NCBI GenBank assembly: GCA_947471985.1
Contig: CANIZL010000069.1
Location: 1 to 37,114, forward strand
Reading direction: 5' to 3'
DNA length: 37,114 bases
Origin: Verrucomicrobiota bacterium
GTDB lineage: Bacteria; Verrucomicrobiota; Verrucomicrobiia; Limisphaerales; UBA9464
Of the stretch, positions 25,552-33,731 are shown piece by piece (position 1 is the stretch's first letter; every line of letters begins with the position of its first letter). The position numbers and the translations under genes were made by a program. The notes under the pieces were generated by a model. The model was not told where the DNA came from and did not search any database. It was given only the letters and a program-made list of their open reading frames with translations.

Positions 25552-26433
25552 GTGCAAATCGAAAGCTTTAAGGTATTTTGCGATCTGACGGAAACCGAGA
25601 GTTTCACAGAAGCCGCCGAGATTAGTGGAATTACTCAGAGTGCTGTCAGCCAGCAGATCAGTTCGCTGGAACGGCAGTTCAAGTGTCTCCTGATCGAGCG
25701 CTCCAAGAAAAAGTTCCGTCTGACCCGGGAAGGCAGCCTGCTCTATGAAGCGGGCAAGAACATCATGCAGTCCTACGAGGCGCTGCAATGCCGCCTGCAG
25801 GAGGCAACGGATCTGGTTTCCGGCAACATCCGGGTCGCGACCATTTACTCGATCGGCTTGCACGATCTGCCGCCGTACCTGAAGAAGTTCCTGCGACTGT
25901 ATCCCACCGTGAACGTCCACGTGGAGTACCAACGCGCCAACCAGGTGTATGACGATGTCCTCGGCAATGTTGTGGACCTGGGTTTGGTTGCCTATCCGAC
26001 CCGCGAACCCCGCCTGGAAGTGGTGGAATTGCGGCGGGATCCGATGGTCATGATCTGTCATCCCAATCATCCGCTGGCCCGGAAGAAGCAGATTGCGATC
26101 TCCGAATTGCGCGACGAACGATTCATCGCCTTCGAGCCGGACATTCCCACCCGCAAGGCCCTGGACAAACTCCTACGGGACGAAAACGTGGCGGTGAACA
26201 CGACGATGGAATTCGATAACATCGAGACCGTGAAGCGGGCGGTGGAAATCGAGGCCGGCATCAGCATCGTCCCTGCGTCCACCGTCGCGCAGGAGATTGC
26301 CAAGAACACCCTGGTTGCCCTGACCTTCATCGGGCTCGACATCAATCGACCGACGGCCGTCATCCACAAGAAGAACAAGGTACTCAGCCCGGCGATGAAG
26401 CAATTCATCGAGGTTTTGCGGCAGGATCCGTGA
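25552..26433 (+). CDS. LysR-family transcriptional regulator
   Basis: The 293-residue protein is a LysR-type regulator: N-terminal winged HTH (MQIESFKVFCDLTETESFTE, then AAEISGITQSAVSQQISSLE, about residues 1-60), a linker helix (EAGKNIMQSYEALQCRLQE) and a periplasmic-binding-protein-like effector domain from about 90 to the end. Overall it resembles CysL/CbbR/YwfM-type members, but the effector is not predictable. The start is a GTG at 25552; the next in-frame choice would cut the HTH. Upstream lie a good -35/-10 pair and a palindromic element that also occurs before yggS, so the two genes may share control. A hairpin of 13 stem pairs follows the stop. Confidence 0.9.
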   Translation: MQIESFKVFCDLTETESFTEAAEISGITQSAVSQQISSLERQFKCLLIERSKKKFRLTREGSLLYEAGKNIMQSYEALQCRLQEATDLVSGNIRVATIYSIGLHDLPPYLKKFLRLYPTVNVHVEYQRANQVYDDVLGNVVDLGLVAYPTREPRLEVVELRRDPMVMICHPNHPLARKKQIAISELRDERFIAFEPDIPTRKALDKLLRDENVAVNTTMEFDNIETVKRAVEIEAGISIVPASTVAQEIAKNTLVALTFIGLDINRPTAVIHKKNKVLSPAMKQFIEVLRQDP

Positions 26434-26444
26434 GTCACGGATCA

Positions 26445-26485
26445 GCGGGTGCGGGCCATTCCCTGCCCGGACTGGCCCCACCCGC
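26445..26485 (+). terminator. Hairpin after the LysR gene
   Basis: A stem of GCGGGTG + GGGCCA with TGGCCC + CACCCGC (one bulged base) and a 14-base loop lies 11 bases past the stop. It is very GC-rich but not followed by a T-run, so it would be an imperfect intrinsic terminator or a transcript-stabilising hairpin. Confidence 0.4.
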
Positions 26486-27247
26486 CCCGTAACTCCCTTC
26501 CCGTCCGCCGCCGGAACGTCCCAGTTCCGAGGCTTGGCCAGGCCAACATTCGGCACTGAACCGAAATTTCGACTGTTTTCGGGCCGACCGGAAACTCGAT
26601 GTGGGGTTTTCGGTCCTGCCGCCCGGCAAAGTCACCAGATTTGGATGTCGTGCAGACCCATTCCGTTGCCGCCGGTCCTTCGGCGCCGAACGCGGCTCCG
26701 GAAAAGCATGTTTCTTCGCGTTCATTCCCGCTTCAAGGATGGCAAACCGCACCGGCACTTCGGGGTCGTGGAAAGCGTAAGTTCCGCCGGCGCCCGCCAG
26801 ACGCACCCCCCCATCCGTCAGCTGGGGAATTCCAATTGTCGTTATCCAGGAACCCGCCTGGGTCAATTCCATCGCCGGCTTCGACCTCCATCAGGCCAAA
26901 CGACCCACCTCTGCCTCTTCTCCGATGATCGCACCGTGCCCGGGCGCTTCCGGCCCCAGCGTTGCCGGCCAAATTGACCAACGGCACGCTGAGCCGCCCC
27001 GAACATTTTGGGGCTGGGAAACTGGCCGCTGAACTCGGGGGGGACCTCGAAGCTCGACGAGTTCCGGTCCGGTTAACTCGGCCGCAGCCAGGAGGGCACC
27101 CGTTGGGCAGCGTTGCTCGAGGTTTCGGTGGCCTACCGGCTGACCGCCCCGGGGGACTTGTTGGGTGGCAATTTTCACTGGGGTGGCAAGTATCAACTCT
27201 ACGACGTCCTCGACCCGCTGCTGCTCCACAATCTCATCAGCACCCAC

Positions 27248-27303
27248 TTTGAACCTGGCACGCCCTCCAGGGTGGGCGTGCAGGGCAATTTATGAACCTG
27301 GCA
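27248..27303 (+). repeat. REP-like direct repeat, unit A
   Basis: Unit A starts TTTGAACCTGGCACGCC, continues through an imperfect stem (CCTCCAGGGTGGGCGTG) and ends with GAACCTGGCAC. Unit B at 27406 has the same order of elements. The flanking GAACCTGGCAC at both ends of the unit suggests a small repeated element. Similar GAACCTGGCAC sequences are met in REP-type elements mobilised by Y1 (RAYT) transposases; no such transposase is present here. Confidence 0.6.
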
Positions 27304-27405
27304 CGGAGTTCCAACCGCCCGTTCAAGGAGCCTGCCCCCTCAATTCGCCGACGCCGATTAGGGAACATGGTACCCCATCCCACCATCACTCCCACGGGGC
27401 GTAAC

Positions 27406-27461
27406 TTTGAACCTGGCACGCCATCCAGAGTGGGTGCGTAGGGCAAATTCTGAACCTGGTC
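27406..27461 (+). repeat. REP-like direct repeat, unit B
   Basis: Unit B is the second copy of the 56-bp element, starting TTTGAACCTGGCACGCC and ending GAACCTGGTCC, with a period of 158 from unit A. It differs from unit A at several bases, mainly in the GTGGGCGTG-like centre, so the copies are old. Confidence 0.6.
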
Positions 27462-27483
27462 CCGGGCTAATCCCGCCTGAATA

Positions 27484-27564
27484 AGGAACCTGCCCCCCCA
27501 ATTTTGGCCGCACCGGAGGGTGTAGATTGTTCAAGGAATGCGCAGGTTCCCCACAAAATTGGGC
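27484..27564. repeat. REP-like AACCTGCCCCC / CAAAATTG motifs
   Basis: AACCTGCCCCCCCAATTTTG (27488-27507) and, further on, GCAGGTTCC and CACAAAATTGGG (27542-27562) are partial reverse complements of each other in mixed order. A weaker copy, AGCCTGCCCCCTCAATTC, occurs at 27330-27347. These are typical of short intergenic repeat families; no gene is implied. Confidence 0.45.
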
Positions 27565-27611
27565 GCCAGTGCCGAAAGTCGGGCCAGCGCCAAAGCAACG
27601 TTCCCAACGCA

Positions 27612-27639
27612 AAAAAGCCGCCCGAGAGGGCGGCTTTTT
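27612..27639 (-). terminator. Intrinsic terminator of xylA (bidirectional)
   Basis: A perfect 12-bp inverted repeat, AAAAAGCCGCCC and GGGCGGCTTTTT, with a GAGA loop lies 24 bases past the xylA stop. A-runs on one side and T-runs on the other make it usable on both strands. Confidence 0.9.
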
Positions 27640-27663
27640 GCGTCCGAGCACTTCGCTCCGAAC

Positions 27664-28980
27664 TCAGATGAATTCGTTGAAGATGGCCTCCAGCAATTCC
27701 TGCCGGCCGGATTCCAAGCCCGTCACGTTGCCGAGGGCCAGGGCATGTTTTTCGCACTCGGCGAAAGTCGCCTTGCCGGCCTCGATCCGCGCGCCGATTC
27801 CACTGTCCCACGTGCGATAACGATCCTTCACAAATTCCGCCAGACGCCCGTCCTTGCGGATCGCCGCCGCGATCTTCAAGCCCCGCGCAAACGTGTCCAT
27901 GCCCGCAATGTGCGCGTAGAAGAGATCCAGTTCCGTGAAGCTCTCGCGCCGGACCTTGGCGTCGAAATTCACGCCGCCCTTGGTGAAGCCACCGTACTTG
28001 AGCACCGAAAGCATCGTCTTCGCCGTCAGGTAAAGATCCGTGGGGAACTGGTCCGTATCCCAGCCCAGGAAATAATCACCCATGTTGGCATCAATGGAGC
28101 CCAGCACACCGGCGGAACCCGCGACCTCGAGCTCGTGTTCCATCGTCTTGCCCGCCAACCACGCGTGATTGACCTCGATGTTGAGCTGGAAGTGCTCGAG
28201 CAGATCGAATTCGCGGAGGAAATTCAGGCACGAGGCGGCATCGGAATCGTACTGGTGCTTCGTGGGTTCCTTCGGCTTGGGCTCGATCCAGAACGGCCCC
28301 TTGAAGCCCAGCTTCTTCTTGAAATCCACCGCCATGTGCATGAAGCGCGCCATGTGCTCCATCTCGCGCTTGAGATCGGTGTTCAGCAGCGTGGAGTAAC
28401 CCTCGCGACCACCCCAGAACACGTAGCCTTCGCCACCGAGCTCGTGCGTCCATTCAATCGCCTTCTTGACCTGGGCGGCAGCGAAGCAGAACACATCCGC
28501 ATTGCAGCTCGTGGACGCCCCGTGCATGTAGCGCGGATGGACAAAGTTCTGAGCCGTGCCCCACAACAGCTTCACCCCGGTGTCCCGTTGCAGCTTTTTC
28601 AGTTCCTTGCCTACGGCATCGAACTGCGCGTTGGCTTCCTTGAGATTCTTGCCGTGGGATCCGAGATCCCGGTCATGCCAGGCGTAATACGGAATGCCGA
28701 GTTTGGTCGCGAATTCGAAAAAGGCGTGCGCCCGGGCGATCGCTTCCTTGGTGGTGCACTCGCCCGCGGACCACGGCCGATTGGCCGTTCCCCAGCCGAA
28801 CATGTCGCCTCCCGTGCCGCGCATCGTGTGCCAGTAAACCGCGGCGAAGCGCAAGTGCTCGGCCATCGTCTTGCCCTCGACCAGCTCGTCGGCGCGATAA
28901 TGTTTAAACGCGAGCGGATTGCGCGATTGCGGTCCCTCGTAGGAAATGGTCCCGATTTTCGGGAAAAACGGCTTGCTCAT
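27664..28980 (-). CDS. xylA: Xylose isomerase
   Basis: XylA converts D-xylose to D-xylulose (and glucose to fructose) with two divalent metals. From the ATG at 28980 the protein is 438 residues, the usual length of the class II enzymes. The catalytic pair is H102 and D105 in AWHDRDLG; metal-site residues include E233 and K235 in [16 protein letters not shown], with [16 protein letters not shown] (187-202) as the second signature, and [18 protein letters not shown] later on. The reading frame continues open for 277 codons upstream to 29811, but that part is antisense to a prepilin-like gene and has no homology. No xylulokinase gene is adjacent. A strong terminator follows. Confidence 0.96.
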   Translation of the reverse strand: MSKPFFPKIGTISYEGPQSRNPLAFKHYRADELVEGKTMAEHLRFAAVYWHTMRGTGGDMFGWGTANRPWSAGECTTKEAIARAHAFFEFATKLGIPYYAWHDRDLGSHGKNLKEANAQFDAVGKELKKLQRDTGVKLLWGTAQNFVHPRYMHGASTSCNADVFCFAAAQVKKAIEWTHELGGEGYVFWGGREGYSTLLNTDLKREMEHMARFMHMAVDFKKKLGFKGPFWIEPKPKEPTKHQYDSDAASCLNFLREFDLLEHFQLNIEVNHAWLAGKTMEHELEVAGSAGVLGSIDANMGDYFLGWDTDQFPTDLYLTAKTMLSVLKYGGFTKGGVNFDAKVRRESFTELDLFYAHIAGMDTFARGLKIAAAIRKDGRLAEFVKDRYRTWDSGIGARIEAGKATFAECEKHALALGNVTGLESGRQELLEAIFNEFI

Positions 28981-29247
28981 GTGTAAAAACCGGCCGGCAC
29001 TGTAGGAACACCGGCGGCCGATGGAAGAGGTTTTTCGGCGGGCCACACACCGCCCGGCACCGGGCTTGTCCCGGGGGAACCGGGCGCCACGATCGTCTTT
29101 TTTGAAACCCCGAGCCCGCCGCACGGGTAGATTCCAGCCATGGGGCACACTGAAGGGCCGTTGGATGGCCAAAACTTTCCTGAACAAAATCCGCCTCCGG
29201 CAAGTCACGCATCCGGGCCGCCGGGCCCCGCCGCTTACTCTCCGCCC

Positions 29248-29964
29248 ATGAACGCAGTCGTCGCCTCCTCTTCCACCCACCGCACCCGCTCCGGATTCAC
29301 CCTCATCGAGCTTTTGGTGGTGATCGCCATCATCGCGATTCTGGCCGCGCTCCTGCTGCCCGCGCTGGCCGGGGCCAAGCGGCGGGCCAACCAGGTCAAA
29401 TGCCTGAGCAACATCCGGCAACTCGGCCTCGGCCTGCAGCTCTACGCCGATGAATTCAACGGGGAATTCCCCCTGCGCCGCTCCAGTCTGACCGGGAACG
29501 CCTGGCCGGATACCGCGGCGAAGTACTACGGCGACCGCCACGTGCTCGTCTGTCCTTCCGATCGCTGGGGCTCCGAACGGAGTTACATCATCAACGGCTG
29601 GTATGACTATTTCAGCACGAAGCTCTCCGCGACCGAGCTGGCCCAGTACACGAATTACACCTACCCGCACGGCTTCAAGGCCGCGGCGGCACCGCAGCCC
29701 AGCGATACCATACTTTTGGGCGAACGCCGGGCGGGTTCCGTCCACACCCACATGGATTTTTTCCAAGGGAACGCCGGTAACGACGTGGAGGAAGTCGATC
29801 AGGTGCGCCACGGCAGTGGCCGGGGCATCGGAGGCGGAGCCAACTACGCCATGGTCGACGGCAGCGCCCGGCTGTTGAAGAACGGAATGGCCACCTTCCC
29901 GGAAAACCTCTGGGCCGTGATTCCCGAATGGCGTTCCGCGGGGGTCAAGGTGATGACCCCCTGA
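29248..29964 (+). CDS. Prepilin-like protein with H-X-DG C-terminal motif
   Basis: The 238-residue protein starts with a type IV prepilin signal: [20 protein letters not shown], in which a prepilin peptidase would cut after G16 so that F17 becomes methylated. The rest is a general secretion pseudopilin-like chain ([20 protein letters not shown]). It ends with a variant of the H-X9-DG motif of the prepilin-associated proteins that are numerous in Planctomycetes and Verrucomicrobia. In this copy the spacing between H and DG is 15, due to six extra residues (GSGRGI) before [11 protein letters not shown]. Its role in a secretion or pilus machine is likely but unproven. The start at 29248 gives a six-residue basic leader before the cleavage site. 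It converges on the radical SAM gene, 15 bp away. Confidence 0.88.
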   Translation: MNAVVASSSTHRTRSGFTLIELLVVIAIIAILAALLLPALAGAKRRANQVKCLSNIRQLGLGLQLYADEFNGEFPLRRSSLTGNAWPDTAAKYYGDRHVLVCPSDRWGSERSYIINGWYDYFSTKLSATELAQYTNYTYPHGFKAAAAPQPSDTILLGERRAGSVHTHMDFFQGNAGNDVEEVDQVRHGSGRGIGGGANYAMVDGSARLLKNGMATFPENLWAVIPEWRSAGVKVMTP

Positions 29965-29979
29965 CGTTCTACCGCCGCA

Positions 29980-31590
29980 CTAATTCGTCGCGGGAGTGCC
30001 GCCACCCAAATGGCGCACCTGGCGTTTGGGCAGGGCCGCTCCTCCCGTCACCGACATCACTCCCACGGGGAAAACCACCCCGACCGCGTCCCCCAACCAC
30101 CGCGGCACATCCCGTCGACCGCTGCGCTGGTAATCCCGGGTCATCGGCGGCGCAAGGACCGACGGGTCATGCCGCTGCCCGAGGTATTCCCACAATAATT
30201 CGTACTGCCGCACCAAGGCGATGCCGCTCAACTTCACCCCGCGCCCGTGCAACCAGTCCGTCCAATCCAGGAACCGCCAGAAGGGCGACGAACCCGGCTC
30301 CGCTGCCGCCACGTGCCCCGCTTCGGTCGCCGGCCGGGTGGACTCCGCCCAGATCCACGGCAGGCTCTCGACGAAGTTGCCGCTGTTGCCAAAAATGTCC
30401 CAGAATTTGGCGAATCGCCGCATTCTCGCCAGCGTGGCGAAATCCAGCAGGCGATTCTGCAGGATTTCGTAGGGCGGCTGCGGATTGTATTTCATCGACC
30501 ACGCCACGTCGTGCCGGACGATCGGCGTGCCCCGCAACCGCTTGAGCACACCCACCTGAATCTCCTGCGGTCGCAGGGCTAACAGTCGATCAAACCCCGC
30601 GGCGAAACTCTCCAGCGATTCCCCGGGCAGGCCCACAATCAGGTCCGCGTGGATATGCACACCGCTGTGTTCGCGCAGCCAGTGGAAGTTCTCCTCCAGC
30701 CTATCGAAATTCTGCCGCCGGCTGATGAGTCGGCCGACCTCCGGATCAAAACTCTGGATGCCGACCTCAAATTGCAGCGCCCCGGCCGGGAAACGCGCGA
30801 TCACCTCCCGCAGCGCTTCCGGCAGCCGGTCGGGCACCATTTCAAAATGGACAAACAGTCCCGGCTGCCACCGTTCCAGAAAGAACTCCAGAATTGCCCG
30901 ACTGGTCACCAGGTTCAGGTTGAACGTACGGTCCACGAACTTGAACTGGCGCACCCCGCGATCCAGCAGGCATTGCATCGCGCCTAAAAAGGGCTCCAAG
31001 GGCACCGCCCGTACCGGTACATCCAGTGAACTCAGGCAGAATTCGCAGGTAAAGGGACAGCCCCGGGACGCCTCCACATAGATCACCCGGTGCGCCGCAT
31101 CCCGCTCGTCGTAAAGGTCGTAGGGCAGAACCAATTTCGCCAAGTCCGGCAATTCCGCGGGGATGATCCGCGGCAGAGCCGGCACGCTCGACGCCCCGGC
31201 CTCCGTCAGCAATCGCCGACAAACCTCCGCGAACTTCAAATCCGCCTCGCCCGTGATGACGTGGTCCACCAGGCGGACGATCTCCTGCTGCTCGCAGTCA
31301 AAACTCACCTCCGGGCCGCCCAGAATGATGATCAGTTCCGGCCGGATCCGCTTGAGGATCGCCACCAGCTCCGTGGTGGGCAGAACATTCCAGATGTACA
31401 CCCCGAGCCCGACAATGCGCGGATTTTGCGCCAGAATGACCTCGGCGACATCAATCGGTCGCTGATTGATATCAAACTCCAGCAGGGCGGCGCGGGATTG
31501 CAGCTCACCCAGATTGGCCAGCAGGTAGCGCAGGCCAAAGGCGGCATGAATGAACTTCGCGTTCAGGGTGCTCAGCAAAATCTCCGGCAT
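29980..31590 (-). CDS. B12-binding radical SAM protein (DUF4080 type)
   Basis: From the ATG at 31590 the product has 536 residues. The N-terminal third is a cobalamin-binding-like Rossmann domain (IVGLGVYIWNVLPTTELVAI, 59-78; IIILGGPEVSFD, 87-98). The radical SAM domain carries the iron-sulfur motif C178-x3-C182-x2-C185 (RGCPFTCEFC), followed by the barrel sequences FKFVDRTFNLN, LQFEVGIQSFDPEVGRLISR and IHADLIVGLPGE. The C-terminal part looks like the DUF4080 domain found after this arrangement. By family it performs an S-adenosylmethionine-dependent radical reaction; the substrate is unknown. An in-frame start at 31617 is possible; 31590 is preferred because MPEILLSTLN is the usual opening and a weak GGTGG precedes it. 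Divergent from the copper-oxygenase-like gene. Confidence 0.9.
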   Translation of the reverse strand: MPEILLSTLNAKFIHAAFGLRYLLANLGELQSRAALLEFDINQRPIDVAEVILAQNPRIVGLGVYIWNVLPTTELVAILKRIRPELIIILGGPEVSFDCEQQEIVRLVDHVITGEADLKFAEVCRRLLTEAGASSVPALPRIIPAELPDLAKLVLPYDLYDERDAAHRVIYVEASRGCPFTCEFCLSSLDVPVRAVPLEPFLGAMQCLLDRGVRQFKFVDRTFNLNLVTSRAILEFFLERWQPGLFVHFEMVPDRLPEALREVIARFPAGALQFEVGIQSFDPEVGRLISRRQNFDRLEENFHWLREHSGVHIHADLIVGLPGESLESFAAGFDRLLALRPQEIQVGVLKRLRGTPIVRHDVAWSMKYNPQPPYEILQNRLLDFATLARMRRFAKFWDIFGNSGNFVESLPWIWAESTRPATEAGHVAAAEPGSSPFWRFLDWTDWLHGRGVKLSGIALVRQYELLWEYLGQRHDPSVLAPPMTRDYQRSGRRDVPRWLGDAVGVVFPVGVMSVTGGAALPKRQVRHLGGGTPATN

Positions 31591-31725
31591 AGCGCTCAGC
31601 CACCCATGTAAACCCATAACGTCGCTTGGAAAATCTGGATCCACCCCGGCCGGACCGGTGGTTTCCGTTGAATTTCCCTCCAATCGTCGCTTGGCCGGAA
31701 CGCAATACCGTGGTTTATTCGCGCG

Positions 31726-33669
31726 ATGATAAAGCGTATGGCCATATGGGGGGCCTGGGCGGGTTGTTGGATGGGGAGCCTGGTCTGCGGGCAGTCGCTG
31801 ACCACGGTGGTGGATCCGTTGTGCGGATTGCCGCGACTGGGACTCAACGGCACCCCCGCCGATGATTCGGTGCTGATCCTGCGGGGAGGCGACGATCTGG
31901 CGGCGGTGGATACCTGGCCGGCGATCCTCCAACTCGGGAGCGGGGATCCCGGACACAATCACCAGTGGTTCGACCCCGAGACCCGCGCGGCGGCCCGACG
32001 GTTTTACCGGCTGGAACATCAACCCCGCATTCCGCTGCGGCCGGTGCCTAATTTCCGCCTCACCGATCACCAGGGCTTCTCCCACGAACTGCTCCGCGAA
32101 GGCGATGCCAAGCTCGTGGTTCTGATTTTCACCGACAACGCCTCGCTGGCCACCACTTGGAACTCGGTGAAGCCCTTGCAGGAAGCCTACGCCAAACAAG
32201 GAGTCGTCTTTTGGCTGATCAATCCGATCGACGACCGCACGGCCCTCGCGGAAGCGGCCGCCGGAGCGAACGTCGCCATCCCGATCCTGCACGACGCCGC
32301 CCAATTGGTCGCGCGCACCTTTGACGCCACGACGTCCGGCGAAGCCATCGTCATCCAGAACAGCACTTACGAAACCGTCTACCGTGGACCGATCGAGGAT
32401 CTGTGCGCCGGGCCCGGCGGAATCCAGGTCCAGCAACCATACCTCGCCGATGCCCTGGCCCAGGCCGTGGCCGAACGACCGGTGGCCTTGGAGCGGGTTC
32501 GGGCCCGGGGTAACGCCCTGCCCCTCCGTACGCGTACCGTACCCAATTACGCCCAAACCGTCGCCCCGCTGCTCACGGAAAAGTGCGCCAACTGCCACCG
32601 CCCCGGCGGCATCGGCCCCTGGGCCATGAACGGCCACGAGATCCTGCGAACCAAAGCCGAACTCATGCGGGAAAACCTCGTCGAAGCCCTCATGCCGCCT
32701 TGGCACGCCGACCCGGCCCACCAGAGTTTTGCCAACGATTTCAGCCTCACTCCCGCCCAACAGGCCACCTTGGTGGATTGGATCGACGCCGGAACCCCGC
32801 GGGGTGACGGCCCCGATCCGCTGGTCGCGGTCACGGCCGATCCCAACACCGAATGGCCTCTGGGCAAACCCGACGTCATCCTCAAAATCCCGACCCAGTC
32901 CATTCCGGCGACCGGAAAAATTCCGTACGCCTATGTTTTCGTAAAGAGTCCGCTTCGTACGAATGCCTGGATCCGGGCCGCGGTGGTAAAACCCGGGAAC
33001 AAGACCGTCGTCCATCACTCCCTGATATTTTACGGATCCTCCCAGGTCGCCGCCTTGCTGGAATCTGCCGGCGGCCTCAACGGATTCTTCGCCGGCTATG
33101 TACCCGGCATGGATCAAGTCGAGTACCCCGCCAATACCGCCAAATTCCTCCCCACGTATGCCAACGGTGGGTTCCTCTTCCAGATGCACTACACGACCAG
33201 CGGAAAAGCGGCTACCGATGTGACCCAACTCGGGCTTTACCTGGCCTCGGCTCCCCCCGCGTACGCCCTGAAAACCATCGACGGCACCACCACGGACATC
33301 ACCCTCCGCCCCGGGAGCCGGAGCACGGAAATCCTGACCGAACAGATCATCAGCAAGGATTCCCTGTTGCACGAGATGAGTCCCCACATGCATTTCCGGG
33401 GCGACCGTATGCGTTTTGAGGCGTTCTATCCGGATGGCCGGCAGGAAATCCTGCTCAACGTGCCGAAGTACGACTTTGCCTGGCAGGCCTTGTATCGCCT
33501 CACTCAGCCGAAGGCGCTCCCCGCCGGCACCCGCATCCGCATCACCGGGTCGTTCGATAACAGCCCCTATAATCCCTTCAATCCGGACCCAACCCAGACG
33601 GTCACCTTTGGGCTGCAAACCAGTGACGAAATGTTCATTGGCTACATGAACGTCTCGGAGGCGCGCTAG
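31726..33669 (+). CDS. Redoxin / cytochrome c / copper type II monooxygenase-like protein
   Basis: The 647-residue exported protein (signal peptide ending near LVCGQS) joins three modules. Residues about 105-250 have a thioredoxin-like fold (VPNFRLTDHQG..., KLVVLIFTDNAS), but the redox CXXC pair is absent. Residues about 272-360 are a cytochrome c-like part with haem-binding C287-A-N-C290-H291 and an APPWHADP-like axial region (MPPWH 323-327). Residues about 380-647 resemble the two copper sites of peptidylglycine monooxygenase and ascorbate-dependent monooxygenases: HH at 430-431, MHY with H488, and HMH with H554 and H556, then the closing EMFIGYM. Family members with this order are seen in environmental bacteria, but the substrate is not known. 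The gene ends with a hairpin before imuB on the other strand. Confidence 0.8.
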   Translation: MIKRMAIWGAWAGCWMGSLVCGQSLTTVVDPLCGLPRLGLNGTPADDSVLILRGGDDLAAVDTWPAILQLGSGDPGHNHQWFDPETRAAARRFYRLEHQPRIPLRPVPNFRLTDHQGFSHELLREGDAKLVVLIFTDNASLATTWNSVKPLQEAYAKQGVVFWLINPIDDRTALAEAAAGANVAIPILHDAAQLVARTFDATTSGEAIVIQNSTYETVYRGPIEDLCAGPGGIQVQQPYLADALAQAVAERPVALERVRARGNALPLRTRTVPNYAQTVAPLLTEKCANCHRPGGIGPWAMNGHEILRTKAELMRENLVEALMPPWHADPAHQSFANDFSLTPAQQATLVDWIDAGTPRGDGPDPLVAVTADPNTEWPLGKPDVILKIPTQSIPATGKIPYAYVFVKSPLRTNAWIRAAVVKPGNKTVVHHSLIFYGSSQVAALLESAGGLNGFFAGYVPGMDQVEYPANTAKFLPTYANGGFLFQMHYTTSGKAATDVTQLGLYLASAPPAYALKTIDGTTTDITLRPGSRSTEILTEQIISKDSLLHEMSPHMHFRGDRMRFEAFYPDGRQEILLNVPKYDFAWQALYRLTQPKALPAGTRIRITGSFDNSPYNPFNPDPTQTVTFGLQTSDEMFIGYMNVSEAR

Positions 33670-33682
33670 GCGGCCCTTCTCC

Positions 33683-33708
33683 CCGGGCGCGTTTTCCGGC
33701 GCGCCCGG
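33683..33708. terminator. Hairpin between convergent monooxygenase-like gene and imuB
   Basis: CCGGGCGCG (33683-33691) and CGCGCCCGG (33700-33708) form a 9-bp stem around the loop TTTTCCGG. It lies 14 bases past the plus-strand stop and 23 bases before the end of imuB. There is no T-run, so it is a possible shared transcript-end hairpin rather than a strong terminator. Confidence 0.5.
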
Positions 33709-33731
33709 AGTTGCCGCTCCGCGGGCGGATT

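Larger units (their letters stand above)
26434..27663. other. Gene-poor junction with decayed fragments and REP-like repeats
   Basis: About 1.2 kb hold no convincing intact gene. Two short stretches read like decayed protein-coding sequence. On the minus strand at 26872-26600 there is GSWITTIGIPQLTDGGVRLA and PEVPVRFAILEAG; on the plus strand at 27113-27247 there is SVAYRLTAPGDLLGGNFHWG and GKYQLYDVLDPLLLHNLIS. The second runs directly into the repeat that begins at 27248, so it may be a gene cut by that repeat. I cannot name either family. From 27248 to about 27560 the DNA is filled with REP-like units (listed apart). The region ends with the xylA terminator. Confidence 0.5.

Noticed and set aside
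27538-28986. A 482-codon frame on the plus strand opposite xylA.
   Set aside because: Its sequence is the antisense of xylA, and it crosses the terminator at 27612-27639; no signature of a real protein.
28981-29811. In-frame N-terminal extension of xylA.
   Set aside because: The extension is Gly/Arg-rich, antisense to the prepilin-like gene and not found in xylose isomerases; the ATG at 28980 gives the usual length.
27384-30070. A 16-base match (CATCACTCCCACGGGG) at 27384 and 30055.
   Set aside because: One short match in a GC-rich 37-kb window is expected by chance; flanks do not align and one copy is inside a gene.
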